Below are positions 37,913-45,794 of a stretch of 64,000 bases of DNA, piece after piece. The notes beneath the pieces are model-generated. The model was not told the DNA's origin. It was given only the letters and a program-made list of their open reading frames with translations, and did no database searches. Position 1 is the first letter of the stretch, and every line of letters begins with the position of its first letter. Origin of the DNA: Pelagerythrobacter marensis (GTDB taxonomy: Bacteria; Pseudomonadota; Alphaproteobacteria; Sphingomonadales; Sphingomonadaceae); the NCBI RefSeq assembly GCF_036700095.1, contig NZ_CP144918.1, forward strand, positions 1,737,001 through 1,801,000, given 5' to 3'. A program made the translations under genes and the position numbers.

Positions 37913-38830
37913 ATGACCGCGACCACGACCCGAATCCCGGCGGCCGACTGGCGCGATTTCTTCGCGCTGACCAAGCCGCGGGTGATGAGCCTGGTGATCT
38001 TCACCGGGCTCTGCGGCCTGCTGGCGGCGCCCGGCGCGGTCCATCCGGTGATCGGGTTCGTTGCGGTGCTGTGCATTGCGCTCGGCGCGGGCGGCGCGGC
38101 GACGCTCAACCAGTGGTGGGAGGCGGATCTCGACGCGGGGATGAAGCGCACGGCCGGCCGGCCGATCCCCGCCGGCCGCCTGGCGCGCACCGATGCGCGC
38201 GATTTCGGCGTGGCGCTGTCGGTCGGCTCGGTTCTGCTGATGGGGCTGGCGGTGAACTGGCTGGCCGCGGCGATCCTCGCGATCTCGATCGTCTACTACG
38301 CGGTCGTCTACACCGTCTGGCTGAAGCCGCGCACGCCGCAGAACATCGTCATCGGCGGCGGGGCAGGGGCCTTTCCGCCGATGATCGGCTGGGTCGCGGT
38401 GACCGGCGAGATCACGGCGATGCCGATCCTGCTGTTCGCGATCATCTTCATGTGGACGCCGCCGCACTTCTGGGCGCTGGCGCTGTTCGTCCAGTCGGAT
38501 TACGCCAAAGTCGGCATTCCGATGATGCCGGTGGTGAAGGGCGAACGGTCCACGCGGCGGCAGATCCTGGTTTACGCTCTGCTCCTGCTTCCCGTCGCGC
38601 TCGCGCCGTGGTTGATCGGCGGCACGGGGGCGATCTATGGCGCGGCGGCGGCGGCGCTGACCGTGCTGTTCGTGCTGCTGTCGCTGCCCGTGGCGTTTCG
38701 CGAATCGCAAGCCGGCGACCGGATGCGGCCGGAAAAGCGGCTGTTCGGCTATAGCGTGCTATACCTGTTCGTGCTGTTCGCGGCGCTGGTCGCGGATCGC
38801 GTGGCCCAAACCCAAGGATGGATCGCATGA
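37913..38830 (+). CDS. ctaB: Protohaem IX farnesyltransferase
   Basis: Converts haem b to haem o for the oxidase, using farnesyl diphosphate. The 305-residue membrane protein has the prenyltransferase aspartate motif [19 protein letters not shown] and a second region [40 protein letters not shown] is the family N-terminus. ctaD-ctaB is a normal order. The ctaA gene for the next step (haem o to haem a) is not in this operon. A short CTCCCC/GGGGAG hairpin lies in the ctaD-ctaB gap. Confidence 0.97.
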   Translation: MTATTTRIPAADWRDFFALTKPRVMSLVIFTGLCGLLAAPGAVHPVIGFVAVLCIALGAGGAATLNQWWEADLDAGMKRTAGRPIPAGRLARTDARDFGVALSVGSVLLMGLAVNWLAAAILAISIVYYAVVYTVWLKPRTPQNIVIGGGAGAFPPMIGWVAVTGEITAMPILLFAIIFMWTPPHFWALALFVQSDYAKVGIPMMPVVKGERSTRRQILVYALLLLPVALAPWLIGGTGAIYGAAAAALTVLFVLLSLPVAFRESQAGDRMRPEKRLFGYSVLYLFVLFAALVADRVAQTQGWIA

Positions 38831-38952
38831 CACCCGAAGAGCAGGAAGCGTTCAAGAAGCGGCAGAAAGGGCGCAACGTCGCGCTCGCGCTGGTTCTCGG
38901 CTTTTTCGTCGTGCTGTTCTACATCCTCACATTCGTGAAGATGGGAGACTGA
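38827..38952 (+). CDS. coxF: CoxF-like small membrane protein
   Basis: A 41-residue protein beginning [17 protein letters not shown] and continuing with one membrane helix ([20 protein letters not shown]) and ending KMGD. Start ATG overlaps the ctaB stop by four bases (ATGA). Small proteins of this layout occur at the same place in alphaproteobacterial cox operons (CoxF). The role is unclear, probably in oxidase assembly. It is easily missed because of its size. Confidence 0.78.
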   Translation: MTPEEQEAFKKRQKGRNVALALVLGFFVVLFYILTFVKMGD

Positions 38953-38955
38953 CCG

Positions 38956-39540
38956 ATGACGAGCGCCGCGCTCGAACGCAAGAACCTGCGCGTGGGGCTG
39001 CTCGGCTTCCTCGCCGCGGGGGCGATGCTGGGCCTGGGCTATGCCGCGGTTCCGCTGTACCAGCTGTTCTGCCAGGTCACCGGCTTCGGCGGGACGACGC
39101 AGCGCGCGACGGAAAGCGATGCCGACCTGGCCGCCCGCCTGGCCCAGAGCGCGGGCGCGCAGACGATCTCGGTCCGTTTCGACGCCACGACCTCGCGCAA
39201 CATGCCCTGGACTTTCGCGCCTGAGAAAGTGACCGAAACCGTCCAGATCGGCGAGCGCGAGATGGCCTTCTTCGTCGCTCGCAACGACAGCGGCGAACCG
39301 ATCACCGGGACCGCGACGTTCAATGTCGAGCCCGAGCAGACCGGCAAGTATTTCAACAAAATCCAGTGTTTCTGCTTCACCGAGCAGACGCTGCAACCGG
39401 GCGAGGAAGTGCGCATGCCGGTGCTGTTCTTCGTCGACCCGGCGATCCTCGACGATCCCAACGCGCAAGGCGTGGAGCAGATCACGCTGAGCTACACCTT
39501 CAACCGCAAACCCGAGCCCGCTTCGACGGGCGCATCCTAA
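38956..39540 (+). CDS. ctaG: Cytochrome c oxidase assembly protein CtaG (Cox11)
   Basis: Copper chaperone that inserts CuB into subunit I. The 194-residue protein has one N-terminal membrane helix (GLLGFLAAGAMLGLGYAAVP), then VPLYQLFCQVTGFGG (conserved Cys). The copper-binding motif is YFNKIQCFCFTEQTLQPGEE (CFCF). The periplasmic beta-sandwich follows. It begins four bases after the CoxF-like gene. Confidence 0.96.
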   Translation: MTSAALERKNLRVGLLGFLAAGAMLGLGYAAVPLYQLFCQVTGFGGTTQRATESDADLAARLAQSAGAQTISVRFDATTSRNMPWTFAPEKVTETVQIGEREMAFFVARNDSGEPITGTATFNVEPEQTGKYFNKIQCFCFTEQTLQPGEEVRMPVLFFVDPAILDDPNAQGVEQITLSYTFNRKPEPASTGAS

Positions 39541-39604
39541 CACTGGACCAACGCCGCGCCGCCGATTAAGGGCCGCGCAACCGTTTAGACAGGACCTGCG
39601 ATCA

Positions 39605-40426
39605 ATGGCCGGAACCAAGAACCACGATTATCACATCCTTCCCCCCGACATCTGGCCGCTGATCGGCTCGCTGTCGGCGCTGGTCTTCACCAGCGGCCTG
39701 GTGCTCTACATGCACGAAATGGCGAACTGGCAGATCGTGCTCGGGCTTGGCATCGCGGGACTGATCGCGACGTTCTTCAGCTGGTTCGGCAATATCGTGA
39801 AGGAAGCCGAAGGCGGCTATCACACCCCGGTGGTGCAGCTTCACATGCGCTACGGCATGATCCTGTTCATCGCGTCGGAAGTGATGTTCTTCGTCGGCTG
39901 GTTCTGGAGCTGGTTCGATTTCGCCCTGTTCCCGAGCGAGATTTCCGAAGTGATCGGCGGCCAGTTCCCGCCGGTCGCGATCGAAGCGGTGATGAACCCG
40001 TTCGACCTGCCGCTGCTCAACACGCTGATCCTGTTGTGCTCGGGCACCACGGTCACCTGGGCGCACCACTCGCTGATCCACGGCGATCGCGACGGGCTGA
40101 AGAAAGGCCTGTGGCTGACGATCCTGCTGGGCATCCTGTTCAGCGCCATCCAGGCCTACGAATACATGCACGCGCCGTTCGCGTTCGGCGAGAACACCTA
40201 CAGCTCCGCGTTCTACATGGCGACCGGCTTCCACGGGTTCCACGTGATCGTCGGCACGATTTTCCTGATCGTCTGCCTCGTGCGCACCTACAAGGGGCAC
40301 TTCACCCCGCGCCAGCACTTCGGCTTCGAAGCGGCGGCGTGGTACTGGCACTTCGTCGACGTCGTGTGGCTGTTCCTGTTCGTGACAGTCTACGTCTGGG
40401 GCAGCTGGGGCGCGCCCGTCCATTGA
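39605..40426 (+). CDS. ctaE: Cytochrome c oxidase subunit III
   Basis: Third core subunit of aa3 oxidase, seven membrane helices, needed for stability and proton uptake. The 273-residue protein starts MAGTKNHDYHILPPDIWPLI and contains YGMILFIASEVMFFVGWFWS, GTTVTWAHHSLIHGDRDGL, and FYMATGFHGFHVIVGTIFLI, all standard. The terminal AAWYWHFVDVVWLFLFVTVY is conserved. A one-base overlap (TGATG) couples it to the next gene. Confidence 0.98.
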   Translation: MAGTKNHDYHILPPDIWPLIGSLSALVFTSGLVLYMHEMANWQIVLGLGIAGLIATFFSWFGNIVKEAEGGYHTPVVQLHMRYGMILFIASEVMFFVGWFWSWFDFALFPSEISEVIGGQFPPVAIEAVMNPFDLPLLNTLILLCSGTTVTWAHHSLIHGDRDGLKKGLWLTILLGILFSAIQAYEYMHAPFAFGENTYSSAFYMATGFHGFHVIVGTIFLIVCLVRTYKGHFTPRQHFGFEAAAWYWHFVDVVWLFLFVTVYVWGSWGAPVH

Positions 40427-40827
40427 TGGATGCGCGCGAGCCATCCGCCGACCCATCCGCCGACAAGGGGCAGCCCGGCACCGCCGCGGCTGCCCTTTTC
40501 GGTTTGTGTCCCCGCTGCGGCGGCAAGACACTCTTCGCCCGTGGGGTCCGCTTCGCCGAGCGCTGCGGCGCCTGCGGGCTGGACTATTCGAAGTTCAACG
40601 TGGGCGACGGGCCGGCCGCTTTCCTGACGCTGGCGATCGGCGCGCTCATCACCGGCCTGGCGATCTGGCTGGAGCTGGCAGTGCAGCCGCCGTTCTGGGT
40701 CCATGTCCTGCTGTGGGTGCCGATCACCGCGCTGGCGGTGGTCTTCGGCCTGCGGATCGCGAAAGGCTGGCTGATCGGCGCGGAATATCGCAACGCGGCG
40801 AAGGAAGCGGGCGGGCCGGACGTATGA
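40426..40827 (+). CDS. DUF983 membrane protein in the oxidase operon
   Basis: A 133-residue protein. A zinc-ribbon-like pair LCPRCGGKTLFARGV and ERCGACGLDYSKFNVGDGPA is followed by two membrane helices (AFLTLAIGALITGLAIWLEL and VHVLLWVPITALAVVFGLRI). This is the DUF983 pattern, which recurs beside oxidase assembly genes in alphaproteobacteria. The function is unknown. The end overlaps the surF1 start by four bases. Confidence 0.87.
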   Translation: MDAREPSADPSADKGQPGTAAAALFGLCPRCGGKTLFARGVRFAERCGACGLDYSKFNVGDGPAAFLTLAIGALITGLAIWLELAVQPPFWVHVLLWVPITALAVVFGLRIAKGWLIGAEYRNAAKEAGGPDV

Positions 40828-41393
40828 CGCGCAAGGTCCCGATCGTCCCGACGATTATCGTGCTGGCCGCAGTCGCGACGATGATCGCGCTCGGTTTCTG
40901 GCAGCTCGACCGCAAGGCGCAGAAAGAGGCGCTGCTCGCCCGTTACGAAGCGGCGCGGACGATCTCGGCCGCCGTGCCCTGGCCGCGCGATGCGCAAGAG
41001 GCCGAACAGAACCTGTTCCGCCACGCGCAGCTCGATTGCGAGCGCGTGCTCTCGCTCTCCAGCCGGGCGGGAACCAGCGCAGAAGGGCGCAAGGGCTGGG
41101 CGCATATCGCCCGCTGCGCGATCGGCAGCGGCGAAGAGGCCGACATCGCGATCGGATGGTCCGAACGGCCAGCTACGCCCGACTGGCAGGGGGGCACGGT
41201 CGAAGGGGTGATCGCCTCCGGCCCTCGGCTCGTCGCCGATCGGCCGGTGGCCGGGCTGGCCCCGCTGGCTCCGCCCGACCCGGCGAACGTGCCGAACAAT
41301 CACCTCGCCTATGCCGGGCAGTGGTTCTTCTTCGCGCTGATCGCACTGGTGATCTACGTCCTGGCGCTGCGGCGGAGGTGGCGCGAGGCCTGA
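40824..41393 (+). CDS. surF1: SURF1 family oxidase biogenesis protein
   Basis: Assembly factor thought to handle haem a insertion in subunit I. The 189-residue protein has one helix at each end (TIIVLAAVATMIALGFWQLD and FFFALIALVIYVLALRRRW), the conserved LGFWQLDRKAQKEALL, and NNHLAYAGQWFFFAL near the C-terminus. It is shorter than typical SURF1 (~230-250), with a reduced periplasmic domain. It ends the operon. Confidence 0.93.
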   Translation: MTRKVPIVPTIIVLAAVATMIALGFWQLDRKAQKEALLARYEAARTISAAVPWPRDAQEAEQNLFRHAQLDCERVLSLSSRAGTSAEGRKGWAHIARCAIGSGEEADIAIGWSERPATPDWQGGTVEGVIASGPRLVADRPVAGLAPLAPPDPANVPNNHLAYAGQWFFFALIALVIYVLALRRRWREA

Positions 41394-41445
41394 AGGCCTT
41401 TTTGGCCTGGTCACCCGGGACTGAAGCTTATTGCCTTGCGCCCGT

Positions 41446-41509
41446 CATGCTGAACTCGTCAGTATCCATCGTGCCTCCAGACATCGTCGGTGCAAAAAGG
41501 AGGAATGGA
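41446..41509. repeat. R2 intergenic repeat, copy 2
   Basis: CATGCTGAACTCGTCAGTAT, then CCATCGTGCC and GGAGGAATGG. It aligns with 3998-4061 over its whole length. It lies in the ~440-base gap between surF1 and the SRPBCC gene; the rest of that gap holds the AHSA1 remnant, an R1 end fragment (41565-41580) and an R3 copy. Confidence 0.7.
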
Positions 41510-41587
41510 CCCTGGAAGCGAAGCTGTGCAAAGCACAAGCAAGTTCAGGGTGACGAGCTTTCGATGAAAGCGACTCCAGGCGGGTCG

Positions 41588-41677
41588 GTTCTTTACCATG
41601 CCGACATGGGCTTCGAAGAAGGGTGGGGGGCGGCGATCGACCAGCTCGCCGCCGTGGCAACGACGCTGCGGGCGTAG
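41588..41677 (+). pseudogene. Possible C-terminal remnant of an AHSA1/SRPBCC gene
   Basis: Thirty codons reading VLYHADMGFEEGWGAAIDQL and then AAVATTLRA before a stop. The MGFEEGW..A.DQL pattern matches the C-terminal helix of AHSA1-type SRPBCC proteins. Upstream in this frame the sequence is repeat DNA (R2 copy and an R1 end), so the N-terminal part is missing. An intact SRPBCC gene lies just beyond, on the other strand. The call rests on pattern recognition only. Confidence 0.4.
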
Positions 41678-41733
41678 CCAGGCGCAGTCGAGCGGCCACG
41701 AAGCGCGTATTCGCGGCCCCTCCCTTTCCCGAT

Positions 41734-41806
41734 CCCCCGCGAAGGCGGGGGCCTCGGGCCGTCGGGCGGAGCGCCGGCGGCCCGAGGTCCCGGCCTTCGC
41801 CGGGAC
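41734..41806. repeat. R3 intergenic repeat, variant copy 2
   Basis: CCCCCGC/GCGGGGG hairpin, then CCTCGGGCCG (41752-41761) mirrored by CGGCCCGAGG (41778-41787), enclosing GGCGGAGCGCCGGCGGC, a variant of the R3 core. It sits just downstream of the SRPBCC stop codon. Confidence 0.65.
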
Positions 41807-41831
41807 ACGCGAGGGGGCCGCGGATCGCGGC

Positions 41832-42311
41832 CTACTTGTAAAAGCCCTCGCGCAAGTTGATGCCATGCTCCAGCCAGGCCTTCATCGCGATCAGCATCCC
41901 GGTCCAGCCTTCGCAGTTGTTGTAGGAACCGCGCCGCCCGCCGGGCGTGTCGCGCCAGCCTTCCTCGGCGATTTCGACCAGGGTGCGTCCGTCTTCGATG
42001 GGCTTGAACAGCATGGTGACGGTGGTCTTGTAATCCGCCGGCTGCATCGTCGCGCCGACTTCGCCGCTTTCCCCTTCGCTCGCATCCCATTCCAGAACGA
42101 TCTTCTCGTTCGGAACGACCTCGATCACCTCGACCGGGAAGGCGCCGGGGAAATCGTGGAAATCCCATGTCACCGTGGCGCCGGTTTCCAGCCGCCCTTT
42201 CGCCCCGCCGGTGGTGAAGAAGCACGACAGCTTCTCCGGGTCGGCGACCGCTTCGAACACGTCCTCCACCGGCTTTGCGATCCGGCCGGACACTCTGAAA
42301 TTCACCTGCAT
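41832..42311 (-). CDS. SRPBCC (AHSA1-like) ligand-binding domain protein
   Basis: A 159-residue START/Bet v1-type protein of the AHSA1 branch. The N-terminus MQVNFRVSGRIAKPVEDVFE and VTWDFHDFPGAFPVEVIEV are typical, with a C-terminal helix NCEGWTGMLIAMKAWLEHG. These proteins often pair with an ArsR-type regulator, as here, where the regulator is divergent and 49 bases away. The ligand is unknown. Confidence 0.88.
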   Translation of the reverse strand: MQVNFRVSGRIAKPVEDVFEAVADPEKLSCFFTTGGAKGRLETGATVTWDFHDFPGAFPVEVIEVVPNEKIVLEWDASEGESGEVGATMQPADYKTTVTMLFKPIEDGRTLVEIAEEGWRDTPGGRRGSYNNCEGWTGMLIAMKAWLEHGINLREGFYK

Positions 42312-42342
42312 GATTCACGCTCCTCTTGAGATGCGATCAATT

Positions 42343-42362
42343 ATGTTATAAAAATCTAACAT
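42343..42362. promoter_or_regulatory. Inverted repeat at the ArsR gene start (candidate operator)
   Basis: ATGTTA (42343-42348) and TAACAT (42357-42362) surround an AT-rich TAAAAATC spacer in otherwise GC-rich DNA. It overlaps the ATG of the arsR-like gene and lies in the divergent SRPBCC promoter region, so it probably is the regulator's binding site. Confidence 0.55.
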
Positions 42363-42726
42363 GTCAAACGAAGACGAACTCGATCGTGTTTTCAAGGCGC
42401 TGGCCAACCGGGTGCGGCGGGAAATCTGCGATGCGCTGAAATTGCGGCCGCTCACCACCAAGCAGCTGTGCACCTCGTTTCCGGCGCTGGATCGCACCAC
42501 GGTGATGATGCACTTGCGCGTGCTGGAGGAGGCCGGGCTGGTGGTGCCGGTGCGCAAGGGGCGCGAGCGGTTCAATCACCTCGACGCCATGCCGATCCAG
42601 GCGATCCACGAACGCTGGATCGGCCCGCACGCGGCGGCCGCCGCCGCCGGCCTCCATCGCCTCAAGCGCGGGCTGGAGGCAAAGGACGAGAGTGCCGGAA
42701 AGAAGCAAAGCCACGGTCAAGCCTAG
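42361..42726 (+). CDS. ArsR family transcriptional regulator
   Basis: A 121-residue winged-helix repressor. RVFKALANRVRREICDALKL and KQLCTSFPALDRTTVMMHL form the HTH, followed by the wing LVVPVRKGRERFNHL and a linker MPIQAIHERWIGPH. No metal-binding CxC motif is present, as in the ArsR regulators that pair with SRPBCC proteins. The ATG lies inside the inverted repeat at 42343-42362. Confidence 0.9.
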   Translation: MSNEDELDRVFKALANRVRREICDALKLRPLTTKQLCTSFPALDRTTVMMHLRVLEEAGLVVPVRKGRERFNHLDAMPIQAIHERWIGPHAAAAAAGLHRLKRGLEAKDESAGKKQSHGQA

Positions 42727-42774
42727 CCGGTGTTGCTTGCGGGGCGCGCGGGGCGCGGCTAGTCGCTCGGTTCG

Positions 42775-44172
42775 ATGGACTACATCTCAACACGCGGCAG
42801 CGCTCCGGCGCTCGATTTCGAAGGCGTTACGCTCGCCGGTCTGGCGAGCGACGGCGGGCTTTACCTGCCGCGCGAATGGCCGCGCCTTTCGCAAGACGAG
42901 ATCGCGGCGCTCGCCGGGCTGCCCTATCCCGTGCTGGCCGCGCGGATCATGCAGCCTTTCGTGGGCGAGAGCCTGTCGCCCGAGCGGCTGCTGGCGCTGT
43001 GCGAGCAGGCCTATGGCCGCTTCGCGCACACGGCGGTGACCCCGCTGGTCCAGCTCGACCAGCGCAACTGGCTGCTCGAACTGTTCCACGGGCCGACGCT
43101 GGCGTTCAAGGATGTTGCGCTGCAATTGCTCGGCCTGCTGTTCGAGGAATTTCTGGGCCGCAAGGGCGGGCACCTGACGATTGTCGGCGCGACCAGCGGC
43201 GACACCGGATCGGCCGCGATCGACGCGGTCGCGGGGCGCGAGGGGGTGGAGATCTTCATGCTCCATCCGAAAGGGCGGGTCAGCGACGTTCAGCGGCGAC
43301 AGATGACGACCGTGCTCGCCCCCAACGTCCACAATATCGCGATCGACGGCAGCTTCGACGATGCCCAGGCGATGGTGAAGCGCATGTTCGCCGATCCCGC
43401 GCTGACCGGGCGCTTCGGCCTGGGCGCGGTCAATTCGATCAACTGGGCGCGGCTGATGGCGCAGGTGGTCTATTACTTCGCCGCCGCGCTCCAGCTCGGC
43501 GGGCCGGCACGCAAGGTCGCTTTCGCCGTGCCGACCGGCAATTTCGGCGATGTCTTCGCCGGCTATGTCGCCGCGCGCATGGGCCTGCCGGTCGAACGGC
43601 TGGTGGTCGCGACCAACGTCAACGATATTCTCCACCGCGCGCTCACCGACGGGGACTATTCTGCCGGCGCGGTGACGCCCACCGCCGCGCCGTCGATGGA
43701 TATTCAGGTCAGCTCCAATTTCGAACGCCTGCTGTTCGATGCCGGCGGGCGCGACGGGATCGCGCTGGCCGAACAGATGAAGGGGTTCGAGGCGAGCCGG
43801 GCGATGCGGCTCACCAATGCCCAACGGCAGGGCGCTTCCGCGCTGTTCACCAGCGCGCGCGCCGATCCGGGCGACATGGCGCAGGCGATGCGCTGGGCGT
43901 GGGAAAACTGCGGCGAGACGATCGATCCGCATACCGCGATCGGCCTCCATGCCGCGCGGCAGCAGGATCTGCCGGACGATGTGCCGGTGGTCACGCTCGC
44001 CACTGCGCATCCGGCCAAGTTCCGCGACGCGGTGGAGCGCGCGACCGGCTTCCGCCCGCCGCTGCCGCTGCGCGTCGGCGAGCTGTTCGAGCGGGAGGAG
44101 CGGATGGTCGAGCTGCCCGGCGATTACGACGCGGTCGCGGCCTATATTGCCGGGAACGCGACGCCGCGCTGA
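42775..44172 (+). CDS. thrC: Threonine synthase
   Basis: PLP enzyme that converts O-phosphohomoserine to threonine. The 465-residue protein starts MDYISTRGSAPALDFEGVTL, has the PLP lysine in GPTLAFKDVALQLLG, and contains GHLTIVGATSGDTGSAAIDA and VPTGNFGDVFAGYVAARMGL. It is the longer threonine synthase class. A one-base overlap couples it to the next gene. Confidence 0.97.
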   Translation: MDYISTRGSAPALDFEGVTLAGLASDGGLYLPREWPRLSQDEIAALAGLPYPVLAARIMQPFVGESLSPERLLALCEQAYGRFAHTAVTPLVQLDQRNWLLELFHGPTLAFKDVALQLLGLLFEEFLGRKGGHLTIVGATSGDTGSAAIDAVAGREGVEIFMLHPKGRVSDVQRRQMTTVLAPNVHNIAIDGSFDDAQAMVKRMFADPALTGRFGLGAVNSINWARLMAQVVYYFAAALQLGGPARKVAFAVPTGNFGDVFAGYVAARMGLPVERLVVATNVNDILHRALTDGDYSAGAVTPTAAPSMDIQVSSNFERLLFDAGGRDGIALAEQMKGFEASRAMRLTNAQRQGASALFTSARADPGDMAQAMRWAWENCGETIDPHTAIGLHAARQQDLPDDVPVVTLATAHPAKFRDAVERATGFRPPLPLRVGELFEREERMVELPGDYDAVAAYIAGNATPR

Positions 44173-45062
44173 TGGCGAGATTGATCGAACAGCCGCTGGT
44201 CATGGCAGGGGAGGGGTGGTCCGATTACGGGCTGGTCGACAGCGGGCACGGGCGCAAGCTGGAGCGTTACGGCCCCTATCGCTTCATCCGTCCCGAACCG
44301 CAGGCGATGTGGGCTCCGCGCGATGCCGACTGGCAGGCGCATGGCGAATTCGTGCCCGGCTCGGACGAGGACGGCGGCGGGCGCTGGCAGTTCGCGCAGG
44401 ACGTGCCGCGCGAAGGCTGGCCGCTGGCGTGGGAAGGGGTGCGCTTTACCGCGCAGTGCACGCCGTTCCGCCATCTCGGTTTCTTCCCCGACATGGCGCC
44501 GGTCTGGCGCTGGATGGGCGAACGGCTCGGCGGGTGCGAGGATGCGGAGCTGCTCAACCTGTTCGGCTATACCGGGGTCGGCACGCTGGCGCTCAGCCGC
44601 TTCGGGCGCGTGGCGCATGTCGATGCGTCGAAGAAGTCGGTCGCCCGGGCGCGGGCGAACGCGGCGCTGTCGGGGCTGGAGGACCGCCCGGTCCGCTGGC
44701 TGGTCGACGATGCGGCGAAGTTTACCGCGCGCGAGGTGCGGCGCGGGCGGCGCTACGACGGGATCATTCTCGATCCGCCCAAGTTCGGCCGCGGCCCGAA
44801 CGGGGAAGTCTGGCGGCTGGAGGAGGGCCTGCCCGGCCTCGTCGCCGACTGCCGCCGGCTGCTCGATGCCGACAGCCGCTTCCTGTTCCTGACCGTCTAT
44901 GCCGTGCGCATGAGCAGCCTCGCGCTTGGCGGTCTTCTTACCTCCGCCATGCAGGATCTGCCGGGGGAAATCCAACACGGCGACCTTTCTGTGCGCGAAG
45001 ATGGCAAAGATCCCCGCCTCCTCCCCACCGCGATCTTCGCGCGCTGGTCGAATACAGGCTAA
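44172..45062 (+). CDS. Class I SAM-dependent RNA methyltransferase (RlmI-like)
   Basis: A 296-residue methyltransferase. The SAM-binding core has LLNLFGYTGVGTLALSRFGR and VAHVDASKKSVARARANAAL, with motif IV ILDPPKFGRGPNGEVWRL. This matches the RlmI/RlmKL C-terminal methyltransferase family that methylates rRNA cytosines or guanines. The N-terminus lacks a recognisable PUA domain. The exact target is unknown. Confidence 0.83.
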   Translation: MARLIEQPLVMAGEGWSDYGLVDSGHGRKLERYGPYRFIRPEPQAMWAPRDADWQAHGEFVPGSDEDGGGRWQFAQDVPREGWPLAWEGVRFTAQCTPFRHLGFFPDMAPVWRWMGERLGGCEDAELLNLFGYTGVGTLALSRFGRVAHVDASKKSVARARANAALSGLEDRPVRWLVDDAAKFTAREVRRGRRYDGIILDPPKFGRGPNGEVWRLEEGLPGLVADCRRLLDADSRFLFLTVYAVRMSSLALGGLLTSAMQDLPGEIQHGDLSVREDGKDPRLLPTAIFARWSNTG

Positions 45063-45071
45063 GCGCAGCCG

Positions 45072-45446
45072 ATGGCCGATTCGCTCATCCTCGAAGTCGC
45101 CGATCTCGAACACGATGTCCTGACCGGGATCTATTCGGAAGAGACCGGCAAGCCGCAACCGCTGCGGATCACGATCCGCGCGCGGCTCAAATGCGCGCCG
45201 CACTACGCGCCCGACACGCCGCTCGATGCGAGCAAGAATTACATGGATCTGAAGTTCGCCGCCACCGAGGCCCTGCCGCCGGGCGTTCACTTCAAACTGA
45301 TCGAAGCGGTCGCCGACCATATCTGCGAAACGCTGTTCCTTCAGGATTCGCGGGTCGAGGCGGTGACGGTGAAGATCGTCAAGCTGGCGATTGCGGAAGC
45401 CGGCGAGAAGATCGGCATCACGCTAACCCGCGAGCGGCGCGAATGA
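45072..45446 (+). CDS. folB: Dihydroneopterin aldolase family protein
   Basis: A 124-residue T-fold protein of the FolB family, which cleaves 7,8-dihydroneopterin in folate synthesis. LILEVADLEHDVLTGIYSEE and KLIEAVADHICETLFLQDSR correspond to the two conserved blocks. In FolB the first block usually reads xGVxxxE; here it is DVLTGIYSEE. The assignment to dihydroneopterin rather than another T-fold substrate is likely but not certain. The end overlaps the next gene by four bases. Confidence 0.8.
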   Translation: MADSLILEVADLEHDVLTGIYSEETGKPQPLRITIRARLKCAPHYAPDTPLDASKNYMDLKFAATEALPPGVHFKLIEAVADHICETLFLQDSRVEAVTVKIVKLAIAEAGEKIGITLTRERRE

Positions 45447-45790
45447 AAGCGATCGCGGTCGACGACCTGCCCGGCGATCCCCTGGCGGCGGCGGCCGTGT
45501 TCCACCAGCACTGGCTGCCCTATGCCGAGGAGGTTCTGGAATCGGGCGACGACCTGTTGCTCGTTTTCGCCCCTGCCGATCACACCCACAGTGAATGGCG
45601 CCGCGCCGCAGTGGCGGGTCTGGCCCGCAAACATGCGCCGCGCCGGGTGAACGCGGTGGCTGCCGGCCAGCAGGAGGCCGCGCGGCAGGCGCAGGCCTAT
45701 CTCGCTGCCGCTCCCGGCGTGACCGGGCAATACCTGCCGCTCGCCGAACCCGGTGGGGGTGGCTTCCCGGAACTGCATAGGGCAGGTTAG
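45443..45790 (+). CDS. Unknown protein between folB and moaA
   Basis: A 115-residue protein, not recognised. It starts MKAIAVDDLPGDPLAAAAVF and contains DDLLLVFAPADHTHSEWRRA and AQAYLAAAPGVTGQYLPL, a pattern of short hydrophobic strands and Ala-rich helices that could be half of a Rossmann-like fold. It overlaps folB by four bases and ends four bases before moaA, so it is probably cotranscribed with pterin genes. No signal peptide or membrane helix is seen. Confidence 0.6.
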   Translation: MKAIAVDDLPGDPLAAAAVFHQHWLPYAEEVLESGDDLLLVFAPADHTHSEWRRAAVAGLARKHAPRRVNAVAAGQQEAARQAQAYLAAAPGVTGQYLPLAEPGGGGFPELHRAG

Positions 45791-45794
45791 GCCC

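Noticed and set aside
34943-38710. A 1255-codon reverse-strand open frame across the oxidase operon
   Set aside because: Antisense to the clearly identified ctaC, ctaD and ctaB. Composition (Arg/His/Asp-rich) is that of a shadow frame.
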